Below, in pieces: positions 11,740 through 23,160 of a stretch of 64,000 nucleotides of DNA. Below the pieces are notes generated by a model that saw only the letters and a program-made list of their open reading frames with translations, had not been told where the DNA came from and did no database searches. Made by a program: the position numbers and the translations under genes. This DNA comes from Blasia pusilla (Eukaryota; Marchantiophyta; Marchantiopsida; Blasiales), in contig CM114273.1 in the NCBI GenBank assembly GCA_050084515.1, forward strand, positions 22,506,001 to 22,570,000. Reading direction: 5' to 3'. Numbering within the stretch: the stretch's first letter is position 1; each line of letters begins with the position of its first letter.

Positions 11740-12741
11740 TTGTCGCGACCCTCATGACCAAACAAGTGCCAAGCGGAACATCGGAACATTAGCGGGCTCA
11801 CGCTAAGATGGTTTGCGCATTGGAGTAGTCTCAAAGAGGAGACAAGAGACGAGACGCGAGCGAGGAGTCACGTTTCAGATGTTCTGGTCGCGACCGAGAA
11901 GCCTGGACCAAACGCGGAATGAGACTTGAAAGAAGTCGAGTCTAGGAAGTGGGTTGCCAAAGGAAAGATCCGGATTTGGAACGCCACTAGCGTTTGAGAG
12001 TTTCCGATTGTATTTATGACCATAACTTTTAGCGCCAAGATGCGTTTGGATCAAATAAGGGTGCGTTGGAAAGCTTATGGAGAGCCGGTCCAAACGCATC
12101 AAAGATCGCTACAAACGCATAAGCAGCGGCTGAGAAACAACCCGAAAACGACTATAAGTGGAGTCGGGTTGAGGGCCACAATGAAGGGCCCGACCCTCTT
12201 TTTCCAAAGGGGAGGTTATTGGAGAACCCCAGAAGTACTAGTAAGGGGGAAGGTCTCCGAGAGTGCTTGGAACCCAAACCCCACCTTGGGCGCCACGGGG
12301 CAGCTCAAGGGCATGGAACGGAACGCGAGTTTGGGGGTTGGGTTGGAAAACCTACACCAAGTCCATTGAGGCGATTTTAGACATCCCTATTGGATTCCAC
12401 CCCGCGACTCAATTACTTGGGTCTCGGTTCGGAACTCACCCGAGGACCGTTGAACATTTGGGATCGCTAGGCGCGCAAGTGCCGTTTCAGATCTCTGGAC
12501 TAACCAGGAAGTCTGTTCCAAGTCTTGAAGGACTTGCCATGTTTTGGAAACTAGCAACTAAGGAAGGTTGAGCTTGATGAGACGCCGAGTTGAGGACTCG
12601 GTGGGTTGGAACGCTGGTTGGCCCAGACCCGACTAACGAGAGTGTGTGTTTGGGTGCAGATCGGCGATGAGTTTGTGACCTACTGAACGTACGCTTCCGC
12701 AACACTAAAGATTGACGTTCAAGGAGAGTAGGGGCGCGAAA
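11740..12741. mobile_element. 1-kb insertion inside the PHD finger of element 1
   Basis: Removing it rejoins the PHD coding sequence as aligned to element Y. GCTG flanks both sides (11736-11739 and 12742-12745). The ends are imperfect inverted repeats (ttgtcgcgaccct against tttcgcgccccta). A diverged full copy lies at 52425-53428 and a fragment at about 10225. No transposase frame is visible, so it is a non-autonomous element or a solo LTR; the class is open. Confidence 0.7.
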
Positions 12742-14176
12742 GCTGCACCCCTCGCAGATCCGCACAACATACACCTCAAGCCTGCAGGAACCACTTCCAA
12801 GCTCGGATCCACCGTCCCATCTACGTTCGAAAGATGACATGGCGCACAATTGCGCACATGATCCTTCCAAACCATACAATCCCGTCCCTCCAACATGAGG
12901 ACTCCGGTCAGTAATACCTCGCGCACACGCAGGATCGTGCACCATGCTGTGACATCTAGCGTCGTGGGTGCCGCCTGCTGTAAATACACGTAATCTCCAG
13001 GATGAAACCTCCTAATCCCTAGACGATAACCTCCTCCACGAATGGTTGCGTACCTCAATGTATCTCTATGCTGGGCAATAGCTAAGTTCTCAAAGGCCAT
13101 ATGCATAACTCTACGAAAAACCTCTGCCCTCTGAGAACATGCCTGTACCCAAACATCTGGATCATCAAGATCTAACACCTCCGCCATGTCACGTCAAATC
13201 GCTATAGGTAAATCTGGATCTTTCTACCAAAGAGCAAAAAGTACGGTGAAAATGACGCCAAGGATGTCTAGCGATTAAAGCGATAACCCATAGCCAACCA
13301 TGGCAACTGTAGGCCCCACTCCCTCAATTGTCCCCGCTGCAAGCCATACTTGCGCAATCCTCTCTTCACCGTCTATACCACTCTCTCCGCCAACCCATCC
13401 GCCTCACGATGATCTGTGGACGTGATGCAGTAATCTATGAGCGCCTGATCACACAAGGCCTGAAACTCTCCCCTGAACTCGGTACCCTAGTCAGTCCACA
13501 CCTCCGCCGGTGTACCAAAGTGACTAAGCAGAGGACCTAGAAACGCATAAGCTACTCCCTTGCTCGCCTTGTCTGGTAGTGCCACCAACTCTATCCACTT
13601 GGAGAAATGCTCCACCATGACCAACATGTACCTATGATGACGCCCCGTCAATGGCAAAGGTCCCGCAAAGTCTAAACTCCACCAATAACCTAAACCCATA
13701 ATCGGCAAAGGATGGAACTGTGGAGTGGGAGCATTGAAGGATGCTCGCACTCTGTCACATACCATACATCTGGCCACAAACTGCTGTACCCCAGTATGCA
13801 TGCCGCGCCACCAATACTGAACCTGGGGTAAGCTGTAAGTACGCTTTACTCCAAAATGTCCCAACTCCTCATGGGCATGTTGCACTACACGTGCTCGCTA
13901 GGAAGGATGAGGTACCACTCGTATCCTAATATCTCCCCATACCCGCAAAATGTGAGTTCCCTCCCACCTGCACCTCTTGGCTCTCTGTAGGATCCGATCC
14001 CGCTCCCTAGCACTCACTATACTCGCTATGACGCCAGTGCGCAAGAACTCCACAACCTCCACGTCGTCATGGATATCACGACCACCTATCGCCTCCTCAC
14101 TAACCTCCAGATCGAAAGACTCATCATCCAACCCTACCACTGGAGTCATCACCTGTGGCTGACCTTCCATAATCAA
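12742..14176 (-). pseudogene. Integrase of element 1 with first half of PHD finger
   Basis: Read from 14176 down: a linker, an HHCC zinc domain (HAHEELGHFGVKR ... CMVCDR, near 13885-13750), then a DDE core with WSLDFAGPLP, a stop at the second Asp region (WTD then TAG where GTEF follows) and ADGLAERVVQ carrying the Glu. The C-terminal region ends at LRCMLCGSARGA, the first CxxC of the PHD finger, where the 1-kb insertion begins. It would have joined cDNA to the host genome. Several stops make it inactive. Confidence 0.85.
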
Positions 14177-14200
14177 CCAACAAAGATAGGCAGATGCATG

Positions 14201-14713
14201 TCAACCGGGCACCATCTCCTCATCACTCTCTCCGTGCCATCGAGCTCCTGTGTCGTCTCTTTGACTCGGACATGGGTTACGACTCAACCCATCCATATCC
14301 TGAATTAGCCAACCTGGCCTATAAACCACCTCAAACTCATACTCATGTAGTAATAGAGCCCACCTGGCAAGCTTTCCCGTAAGCTTTTCGGACTCCATCA
14401 ACCACCTCAACGAGTGATGATCAGTGATAAGTGTGAAAGGGTTGCCAAATAAATAGCACCTGAAATGTGCCACGGTCCACACTGCAGCCAAGCACTCTCC
14501 CTCGTAGGAGCTGTACTTTGCCTCTGCAATGTTGTTCGATCGGCTCGCGTAAGCCACAACGAACTCTCTCTCCTTGTCATCCCTTTGAGTAAGCACTGCT
14601 CCTAGACCCAACATGCTCCAATCCGTATGTAATTGGAATGGGCGACCCCTAACCGGTTTGTGTAAAATGGGTGAGGACGTCAACTTGTCCTTGAGCTCCT
14701 GAAATGCTTGCTC
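14201..14713 (-). pseudogene. RNase H domain of element 1
   Basis: Shows FQLHTDWSMLGLGAVLTQ, YSSYEGECLAAVWTVAHFR and FTLITDHHSLRWLM, the usual Ty3/gypsy RNase H order after RT. It would degrade the RNA strand during cDNA synthesis. A TGG or CGA-type stop separates it from RT and another from the following linker. Confidence 0.85.
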
Positions 14714-15580
14714 CTAATCATCTCCCCACAACCAAACCTGATCAAGTCTCGTCAACAAGATCAAAGACTTTGCGATCGCACTAAAACCCTTGACATACCG
14801 TCGATAGAAGTTCGCCAATCCAAGAAATGCTCGGACTCGACTCACATGTGTAAAGCATGGAATCTGCGCAATAGCCTCTACCTTCGTCTGCTGAATGCCT
14901 AACCCACTCGGGTATATGGTGTGTCCCAAGTACTCAATCTGCTCCTGAAAAAATCTGCACTTGCTTGGATGTAACTTTAGTCCATGTAATTGCAATCTCC
15001 GAAACACCTCCTCCAAGTGTCGCTCATGCTCCTCAACCGTAGAACTAAAGATAAGAATATCATCTTTGTAACATCGTACAAAATCCAAGCCAGCCAGAAT
15101 CCTATCCATCACTCTCTGAAACTCTGTAGGCGCGTTCTTCAACCCAAATGGTAAGAACCGCCACTGATACGAGAAATCTCTCCCGAACCGATCTATCCCC
15201 CAGAATGTTGTCTTCTCCCTGTCCTCCAACCTGATAGGAAGCTGATAATAGCTAGCACGGAGATCTAAAGTACTGAAGATCTTTGCATGCCCTACTGCAT
15301 CAAAGATCTCCTAAGGAGTAGGCATAGCGTACCGATCTGACCTCGTCTCTCGGTTGATAGGACGGTAATCTCCACACATCCGCCTATCCGTCCAATTGCC
15401 ATACATATCCTTCTTCGCGGGCATGACTATGGCAGATGCATAATCCCCATGTGATAACTCCACAAGTCTTGCCTCCAACAAGTCCTGACTCCTGCTCTGA
15501 ATCAAGGCTCGCTCCATATCATAATACCTGTAGGGTCGACAAAAGATCGGTGTATCACTAGCCAACTCAATCTATATCTC
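14714..15580 (-). pseudogene. Reverse transcriptase of element 1
   Basis: Contains DTPIFCRPYRYYDMERA, the RMCGDYRPIN motif, FLPFGLKNAPTEFQRVMDRI and LGLANFYRRYVKGFS, typical of Ty3/gypsy RT. The catalytic box reads YKDD instead of YIDD, an Ile-to-Lys change that would harm activity. One stop near 15310 splits the domain. It follows the methyltransferase after a linker containing FAFSMRDLGTLKGP. Confidence 0.88.
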
Positions 15581-15868
15581 AGGACCCTTCAGCGTACCCA
15601 AGTCTCTCATACTGAAGGCAAAACAACTGACATGCCCTCTCAAAAACCTATGAACTCGATGTCGCTCTCCTCCTATCAACTTGAGACCTATCACAGGCTC
15701 CCAAGTCTCCATCGTGACCTCACTCGGAGAGGACGCAACCTCCGACTTTGGTTGCTATGTAGCAACCCTAGCCACCTCCGCAACAGCCACTCCACTCTGA
15801 CCTCCTACACCATGCTCCACATATGAAAAATGAACATGTGCTACTCTAGCCGCCTTTGCAATCTGTGC

Positions 15869-17101
15869 TCAAACGACGTCCCAGGAAGTCCATGGGTGTC
15901 TATCTCTCCTCGTCTCGCCCCCAGCCAATGCCTGCAGAGACCCTGTAGGCAATGGTCCAACTCGTGGACGTGACGGCATGGATGACACTCGCATCCGTCT
16001 CTGCTCAGCCATACCTAGGCTGACTATCCATGTGACATAGTTGAGGTCCATTGCCTGCCCCAACACCTATCTCCGGGATCCCTCAGTCATCCCTGGCACC
16101 GCCGTAGTACCAATAGCGAACCCCATGGCACGCTCGCGCTCATCTGCTATAGGCTCCTCCAATACTGCGGTCACCTCATCCTAAATCATGCATGGCCCTC
16201 CTTGACAAAAGGCATGGGATGCTGGGAAGCTCACCAACGTAGGTAAGGCTGCCCTCAACTCCCCCACCCTATTGGCCATGGCCAACGGTGGTCTATCATC
16301 CCGTGTCACCACGTGAGATCGACGCCCTAAGCCCAAAATAGCATCCACTGTGAGATGTGGTGTTCTCTGGACTCCATCGTATCCTCGACTCAGTACCTTT
16401 GATGGTATCAGGTTTGTCCACCACAGTCGTGGACGATGAGCACGTGATCCAACTCTCGCCGCATCTAATAACATAGCAAGTCCCAACCAGGACCTCACCT
16501 GATACATACTCGTCATCACACGTGCAAGAGTGTCTCCCAATAACGGCACGTTCTCCAAGATGTACGTTGGAGAACATGTCTGACTCTCCTACAAGTGTCG
16601 TACTACTCGCAGCATCTCCCAAAACATCCCTGACCTCGGATCCTGCAATCCATATCCTAGGCCAACTGATGAATAACCCTGACATGGCCATCCCGCAATC
16701 ACCAGATGAATGGTGCCAACTCTATCCAGATCTTGCGCCCCCACCAAAGAGATGTCGGCGGGTAGTGTATGTTGATATCCCCGTACTGCAGATATCGGCA
16801 ACAACTCAGGATACCTCTGGACCAATCTCGCCACGTGATGTAATGATACTCGGCACGCAATCTCATCTCTCTCCACATAAAGGTACTGATGCACCCGTAT
16901 GCCCGGCTACAATACTGCAGCCAATCCGGTGCTAATCCCTCCGAAGAGATCTAACACCCTAACACCCTCCTCTGGGCACTGCCACACAACGGGTGTGGTA
17001 TCCAATGGGGTCAACATCTCCACTCCAAGAGCCCGATCGCCATGTGACTCTCGCTGCTCCAGAATAAAAGCATGAATAACCCTGATATGGCCATCTAGCA
17101 A
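15869..17101 (-). pseudogene. C5-cytosine DNA methyltransferase of element 1 (DNMT3-like)
   Basis: Motif I VLDLFGGISTGLA, motif II VERDE, motif IV IAGWPCQGYS with the catalytic Cys, motif VI YILENVP with the catalytic Glu, motif VIII SRAHRPRLWWTN and motif X ERAMGF appear in family order. The RxRxxWxN form of motif VIII and the short spacing resemble DNMT3 rather than MET1/DNMT1 or the permuted plant DRM enzymes. It would methylate cytosine in DNA, probably de novo. A TAG at 16907-16909 replaces a CAG codon kept in element Y, and another stop precedes motif VI. It lies between protease and RT. Confidence 0.87.
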
Positions 17102-17246
17102 TCACCAAATGAATGGTGCCAACTCTATCCAGATCCTGCGCCCCCACCAAAGAGATGTCTGCAGGTAGTGTATGTTGATATCCCTGTACTGCAGATACCG
17201 GAAACAACTCAGGATACCTCTGGACCAATCTCGCCATGTGACCGTG
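16675..17246 (-). repeat. Duplicated methyltransferase segment, about 170 bases
   Basis: 16675-16845 and 17076-17246 are direct copies about 400 bases apart. The second copy lies upstream of motif I in coding order and carries WPYQ in place of WPCQ (catalytic Cys lost) and Arg in place of Gly two codons before. It is therefore a defective extra motif IV block inserted ahead of the main domain. Confidence 0.8.
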
Positions 17247-17501
17247 CCTCACGAGGTCGTCGGCACTCCTCTATAGCTCTCGAGTTGTACCCCACAATGG
17301 TGAAGAGGTCTCGCCAACATGGGAAGAGACACCCGCCATGGCCTGTCTCTCCGTGGGACTATCCGCTACAGGGACATCCTCCGCATGTGCGTTCCCCTCC
17401 AACAACTCTCCTGGCCAGCTAACACTACCTGTGAAAGCGGCCAACGTGGTCACAGACTTGCCTCGTGATCGGCCACCTTGTCCCGCAAACTGAATGGGTA
17501 G

Positions 17502-18437
17502 CTAACTCATCCGGCCGTCACCTGACCGCCACCCTGGCCGATAAGCAACGGTCTCCTCCCAAAAGTCAAGGATGAATCCTAGGGGATATAACACTGTACT
17601 ACCCACCAACACATCGTACGACTGAGCTGGTGTCGTAATCGCACGTGTGCGCACCATAGCACTATCCATCTCATGCTCTGGCTGGACTCTGACAACTATC
17701 TCCTTTCGAGACATATATTGAGTGGGTGACACGCCCCCAATCAAGGTATGTATCTGGAAGGGACAAGGCTTAATGTCGGCCTTCCGTAACCCCAACGCTA
17801 AACACGCCGCCTTCCCTAACATCAAGGGTTGCGCTCCTGAATCAAGTAGGACACGTTGCGGGTGGTATCCTGTCCCCGTCGGACTAACCAAGCGAAATAC
17901 TCCAGCTCGATTATCCAGTAACACTACTCCATGTGTCACCACTGCTCGCTCTATGGCCCATCGAGGTGGCATATCTACCAACTTCGCCGCCGCCGTATGC
18001 CATGACTTTGTGGGGAACGTCCCGAGCACTGGCTCTGAGGGCAAGTCCACCACCTCCTCAACTACCTCTGAACAAGAAGCTGTTATCTCTCCACGCTCAT
18101 ACAACGTGGAGGCCAACCGGAACACCTCAGCTGGTCCAACTCCCAACGTCGCCAACTCTATGGCGGAAAATAGTGGAGTCTGACTCACTCTGGTGGCCAC
18201 CTCCAACACTATGGTCGACACTGACTCCACTCCAGCTGGCATAGGAGTTGTCACTCCAACTTCTCGTGACGTCGCCGTAGGTGCCTGAGCTGTAGGCACC
18301 GCTGGTCGTCGAGGCACCATCGATGGTGTGTGTAGTGCCTCCGACAATGTGAATGACTGTGGAACCTTGGCCTGCCGCCCATCGGTCCCCTCTGGTGGGT
18401 CAATCTCAACTCCACCTCTCGGTGCCTCTCGCATCAC
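17502..18437 (-). pseudogene. Aspartic protease region of element 1
   Basis: An open 311-codon frame with the retropepsin site VLLDSGAQPLMLGKAA and a C-terminal YDVLVGSTVLYPLGF block. It would cut the Gag-Pol polyprotein. The Gln/Pro/Ala-rich N-terminal third joins it to gag. The same order and motifs occur in Y (26668-27480), Z and X. This part of element 1 is unbroken. Confidence 0.85.
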
Positions 18438-18552
18438 CCCGAGTCACCATTGCAGCTGCCTCAACTTGGGCTGCACTACACATAAACCCCATACTATCGA
18501 GATCCTCACCCGGGTCAAGGTAAGAGGTAGAAGCTGGAGTCACACTAGCTGC

Positions 18553-19713
18553 TCATAGCTCCGTGCCTTCCCTAAGTTGCATCATCGTCATGGCAACAAT
18601 CCTCTGCTCCAACTGATCGATGCGTGAGAGAAGTGCTGGCTCTGGTGCTCTTGCTCCATCTCCTCTGGCTGGTGGTGGTCCTCTATCACCACGTCCAGGA
18701 AGGACTCCCCGACCTCCTCCAGGACGACCGCCCCCAAGCCCTTGGTCTACCTCTGGATGTGCCCCTCGGCGAAGGTCAAAACATGTATCCCTAGTGTGAC
18801 CATATCTGTGGCAATAGTCCCACAGGTGCTGTGGTGGGGCCATCCTCTGTGGCTCCTAAGCAATCGGAGGCGCTGGTGGTCCTCTCCCATGCTATGAGCA
18901 GTCTCTCTGCCTATGGGCCCCTCCACACGTCCAACAAGACCACATTGGTCCCTGCTGGGCAACATATGTACGTACGGGTCCTTGTCTCATAGGCTCACGG
19001 TACCCGCCTTGCTCTCTGGGCACACTGGCCGCTCTCGTGGTACAGGTGCTCGCTGTGGCACATGTGGGGTCACCATCGCTCGTGGACCCATCAACTCTCG
19101 AGAAAATCCAACGGTCACTACCTGCTCCTCACTCATGTTGAGCTCAATACGCTCAGACAACTCAAAGACCACCTTCAATGTGGGCTTCGTTGTATGAATC
19201 AGCACCGCATCTCGGACTCTCCTCCGTACTTCACCGCATCTCGGACTCTCCTCCATCCAGTATTGGTATGGGGTCCAGAACCCCGTACCAATACTGGATT
19301 GACTGTGCCTCAGTCACTCCATTCATAGCAATGATCAGCCTCCTCAAGCGTGTGAATGCCTCTCTCAGACTCTCACCCGATCGTCGTTGAAAATTCTGTA
19401 GACTCTTCAGCTTGTCGGTGCATACGCCTTGGTAGCTCTTCCCCAACTGTCCGAAGAACTCCACTGTGGGGCTGAAGCTGGGTGACCCTCTACCACCAGA
19501 GGTCTTTGCCACATCGCCTGTCTCACTGCCCTCCTCTCCATCTAGTCATTGGGCTGATGGTGTGGGTCTCTCTCCTCTCACAATCCCATCATATGCCTCG
19601 CAACCACTAGTGGAAACATACCCTGGAGCCCAATACATCCTCCAGGCATCGATCTCTACTGAATATAGTGATCGAAACTCCATGTAGTCATCCATCGGAG
19701 GACCCTCTACACC
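18553..19713 (-). pseudogene. Gag of element 1 (5' part missing)
   Basis: Starts at GVEGPPMDDYMEF (about 19713), contains the retrotransposon gag core (SYQGVCTDKLKSLQNFQR, GESLREAFTRLRRLI) and a CCHC zinc knuckle (CHRYGHTRDTC) followed by an Arg/Gly/Pro-rich tail. It would package element RNA. Stops and frameshifts break it into at least four frames. The N-terminal part lies on the opposite strand at 20351-20569. Confidence 0.8.
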
Positions 19714-20580
19714 GCTGAGTTGACAACGGAGAGTTAGTGTGTTGATGTTAGCGAGTAGTCCGCATCCGCAAACGGGAGGATCGACTTGATGCAGGCGGAC
19801 ATGGTTGTGCTTCGGAGGTTGTTGTGTCACATGGAGGAGTGAGTGTTGATGGTGCCGTAGGTTGGAGGGCGTGATCAAGTTACCCATTCGAGTCCCTTTT
19901 CCCGCACTTGTCGTGTGTGATTGAGAGTGCTGGGTATCGGGTAGTAGCTAGTGCTAGGTGGGTGCAGTGATGGTGACGAGTGTAGATTCTATTCATGTGT
20001 AGCATGTTGGTGGATATACGGCGGTTGCCGGGTAGGGGTCGCGTGTATGACTCGAGAGAGTGTCGCTAGGTTAGGTGAGTTAATTGGGAGGCTCATGGTG
20101 AGCCCGAGTGCTGAGTGTGCGTGTGGCCGGGTATGTCATCACGGGATTGATGTTAGCATAGGTGAGCTAGTGAGGAGTGTGGGAGACTCTCGGTGAGTCT
20201 GAGTGCTTGAGCGTGTGAGACATGGTTTGTCATCACGGTGTTCTTCCAAGGTTTGGAAGAACGGGGTAGTGCGAGCAGTAGTAGTGGTGTGACACGGAGT
20301 GGAGTGAGATACCGAGGGGTTACAATGAGGAGCTACCTCGACATCCATCCGTGGTTGGATCGTCATCACTGGACATTGGGTCTGGTGACGAGATCGCAGA
20401 CAGAGACAGCAGTACTTGGCAAGAGATGGACGACATGGGCCATCGGGGCATGCGTCGTTTCTTGGGTGCAGTGGGCACCATCGACTTAGATGATTTTATC
20501 CAGGAGTTCGACACGTGGTGCGACTTCCACGAGATACGGACCCCGACACGGTTCAACCCTTTCATGTAAAAATAAAGAGT
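19714..20580 (+). mobile_element. Inverted leader plus gag N-terminus of element 1
   Basis: The plus strand reads FLGAVGTIDLDDFIQEF and RTPTRFNPF at 20457-20566, the gag N-terminus known from element Y (24969 onward). The DNA before it (19890-20350) resembles the leader of Y near 24410-24500. Gag continues on the minus strand at 19713. A segment of about 0.87 kb has therefore been flipped within the element, losing about ten codons at the junction. Confidence 0.75.
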
Positions 20581-20592
20581 AGTAAAAATGGC

Positions 20593-21047
20593 ACACCCGG
20601 CCTAAAACTCCACTCCTCAATCTACATCGGCATATCGAGCCTCTTCCACCCTGTGCTATCAAGGAATCCGGACGCTAGCACCCTAGTCCTATCTCACACA
20701 CATACAAGGGAGGTGCTCCAACGGCCCAACATGAGAAAGATGGCTTAGGAAAGCCACATTCCTCTCTTATATAGGGTTGGGAAGAGCCAAAAGGCTCTTC
20801 CCCTAAAAAAAGCCCTCCCCTTGGTAACCTGCGCGCACAGGTTACCAAGGGCGGGTGACTTGGTCAACAAGTCACCCGGCTGTGAATGACCTCAACATGA
20901 AAGTTATCAGAAACAACGTTCTTGACACAATGGACCTATCCTCAACCTCATCCGACATAGTGGGACAAAGTTACACTCAAGATAGTCCGCTGGCTCCAAC
21001 ACCCTATCCACGATAGATCTCGGCCTATCGGCTACTCAGATGTGACA
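20593..21047 (-). repeat. 5' terminal block B' of element 1
   Basis: Matches 10973-11427 with about 13 substitutions and one indel by eye. It carries the same TATA box (about 20765-20775) and the same three inverted repeats. It lacks the A block that follows B at the other end. The inverted segment starts about 13 bases further in. Confidence 0.85.
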
Positions 21048-21779
21048 ATGCCTCATCTTCTCTCATGACTCCACAAACCCCATATGTTATTTTACTCAAG
21101 TTTTTGCCTAGTCAAAATAGTCTCTTCTCTCTTCCAAGTCCAAGTCCAAGTCCACCTTTAGCATCCATTTCTTGCAACATGCAGGATTCTGACAAGCTGC
21201 ATTGAAGAAGAACTAGAGTCCATGAGTAAGCGCCTATCAGAAACCCACCTCTCCTCTCTTTCAATACCTTCATCTCCAATATTATCATCACTGCTTGTTG
21301 CATTCTGACGAAGTGGTGGGAATGAATATGGGAGTCTTGAATTAAGAGCCTTTCATCCTATTTCCTTTCGTCTACTGAGAAGTCTATAACCCTTCACTCC
21401 TTAAGCCTCACTACGCTCACTTTTCTTGTCAAACACTAGTTTTCAATACCTTTTATTGACCGCATAGTCTAAGTGTATTTTGAGCACTAGTTATTGTTGT
21501 GAAAATTGTTTTGTAGTGATAAAATTCCCTCTTGCTTGACTAAATATGGTTCATAGATAGAATGATTTAAGCATGGTAAAAGTGGTCTTCACACTTCCAA
21601 ATAATTTTCCATGTTCGAAAATGAGGATACTTATGCCAAATTTTGGTCTACTAGGAACTCTCTTTTAACCATTTCTTGCATTTCAAGTAGAGGAGGATAG
21701 TATAAATAAGAATAAAATTTTGAAGAGAGGTTGAGGATTTTTTTTAGAGAGAGACTCTCCTCTCTTCCTCTCTCTTTCT
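21048..21779. other. Spacer between elements 1 and X
   Basis: AT-rich with no recognisable gene. It could include the lost 3' end of element X, but nothing in it matches the family. Confidence 0.4.
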
Positions 21780-22645
21780 AGATTACCAATCCCTGAAATT
21801 GGTGAATCCTATGAATGCATGAACTTGACTCATGTTTGTAGGACATAAAATGTATGAGATAGCCTCTATCTTTGATTGTTGAACACCAAGACCATCTAAA
21901 TATATTATATGATCCAAGTACTCAATTTGGTCATGGAAGAATTTGCACTTGCTTGGATGTAGCTTCATCTCATGTAATTGTAATCATCAAAACACCTCCT
22001 CAACTATGGCGTTGAAGGCTACGATATCATCAATGTAACCCCTAGTAAAATTCTAGACCTCCAAAGATCCAATCTATGACCCTTTGAAACTCTGTGAGAG
22101 TATTCTTTAAATCAAATGGTAAGAACTGGCACTGGTACAAACAATCTTTTCCGCTAGAATCAATGCCCTAAAATGTCATGTTGTGCTTGTCTTCTAATTT
22201 GATAGATAGTTGATTCTATCCGGCTCAAAGATCTAAAGGATTGAAGATCTTTGCATGCCCAATAGCATCAAAGATCTCCTTACGAGTGGACATAGCATAC
22301 CTATTGGACATTTTTTACCGATTGATAGGTCAAAAATACTTACACATGCGCCTATCCGTCCAGTTGCCATTAACATCCTTCTTGGCGCACATGATTGTGG
22401 CAAATGCATACTCCCCATGTGACATATTCATTACTCCTATCTTGACCAACTCTTGGGTCTTTCTTTGAATCAAGGCCTTCTCCATGTCAATATGCTAGTA
22501 AGTTCTTTGAAAGATCCACATGTTGCTAGATAACTTAATGTGGATCTACGGACCATTTAGCATATCCAAATCATGCATACTAAATGCAAAAGGATTTTGT
22601 CGACTCCCAATGAACTAATGTATCTAGCGCCGATGGATCTTCCCC
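21780..22645 (-). pseudogene. Element X, RT half (left part of a split element)
   Basis: The minus strand shows FAFSMHDLDMLNGP, then RT remnants including KLHPSKCKFFHDQIEYL and FIGFTNF, with many stops. It is truncated at 21780. Its right edge at 22645 ends in CCCC. The sequence continues in frame at 41489 when element Y and one CCCC are removed. Confidence 0.8.
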
Positions 22646-23160
22646 TTGTCATGTCTTTTAGGATAGATCGGTGAGATCTAGTAAAGCGCCTTCGTAAGTA
22701 GTGGAGGACACGCCCATAAGGTTGAGGGTGACCTGCTGAGGCCCCGAGAAACCTGACAAAGCAGGTTTCCCCTTCGTTTCGGCTCATTTGGAGCCATATT
22801 GAGGAACTTACTATTTTAGGTGAGTACCATTTTGAATATATAATCGACTTTATATTTTTGATAAGTGGCCCTTGACCTACTACATCAGGTCAAGAGCCAA
22901 GGAGGTGACTTGGGAGAATAGGTTACCATGGAGAGAGCTTGGGAGAGAGGAGGGGTATACCTCAAGGAGAGAGAGCTTGAGAGCTCATTCTCTCTTTGTT
23001 GAACCTCTTGGCATGAGGCCGCAGATCTATGGTCCCTTGCCTTGTGAGTGTAGCCCAAGTCTCTCATTATGAGAATAGGTTTGGTTTGACATGAGAGAGA
23101 ATGCACACCTTTGAGAGCTATGGTGTGAGATGGTGTAGAAAGAGATTGAATCTTACTTTA
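22646..23160 (+). repeat. 5' terminal block E' of element Y
   Basis: From about 22688 it matches window bases 1-470. It ends at ATCTTACTTTA, where the window-start copy goes into block A but Y goes into its leader (CAAAGACAG). Confidence 0.75.

Larger units (their letters stand above)
10834..21047 (-). mobile_element. Element 1: Ty3/gypsy retrotransposon with DNA methyltransferase and PHD finger, decayed
   Basis: Minus-strand order from the right: block B' (20593-21047), an inverted leader/gag segment, gag, protease, methyltransferase, RT, RNase H, integrase, PHD, polypurine tract, then blocks A'-B-A on the left. The outer ends are TGTCACATC (21047) and ...GTGCACGACA (10834), flanked by ATGT (10830-10833) and ATGC (21048-21051), a probable 4-base target duplication with one mismatch. 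B and B' are about 97% identical by eye, so insertion is not ancient. The coding region has stops, a 5' inversion, a duplicated methyltransferase segment and a 1-kb insertion in the PHD finger. Confidence 0.85.
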
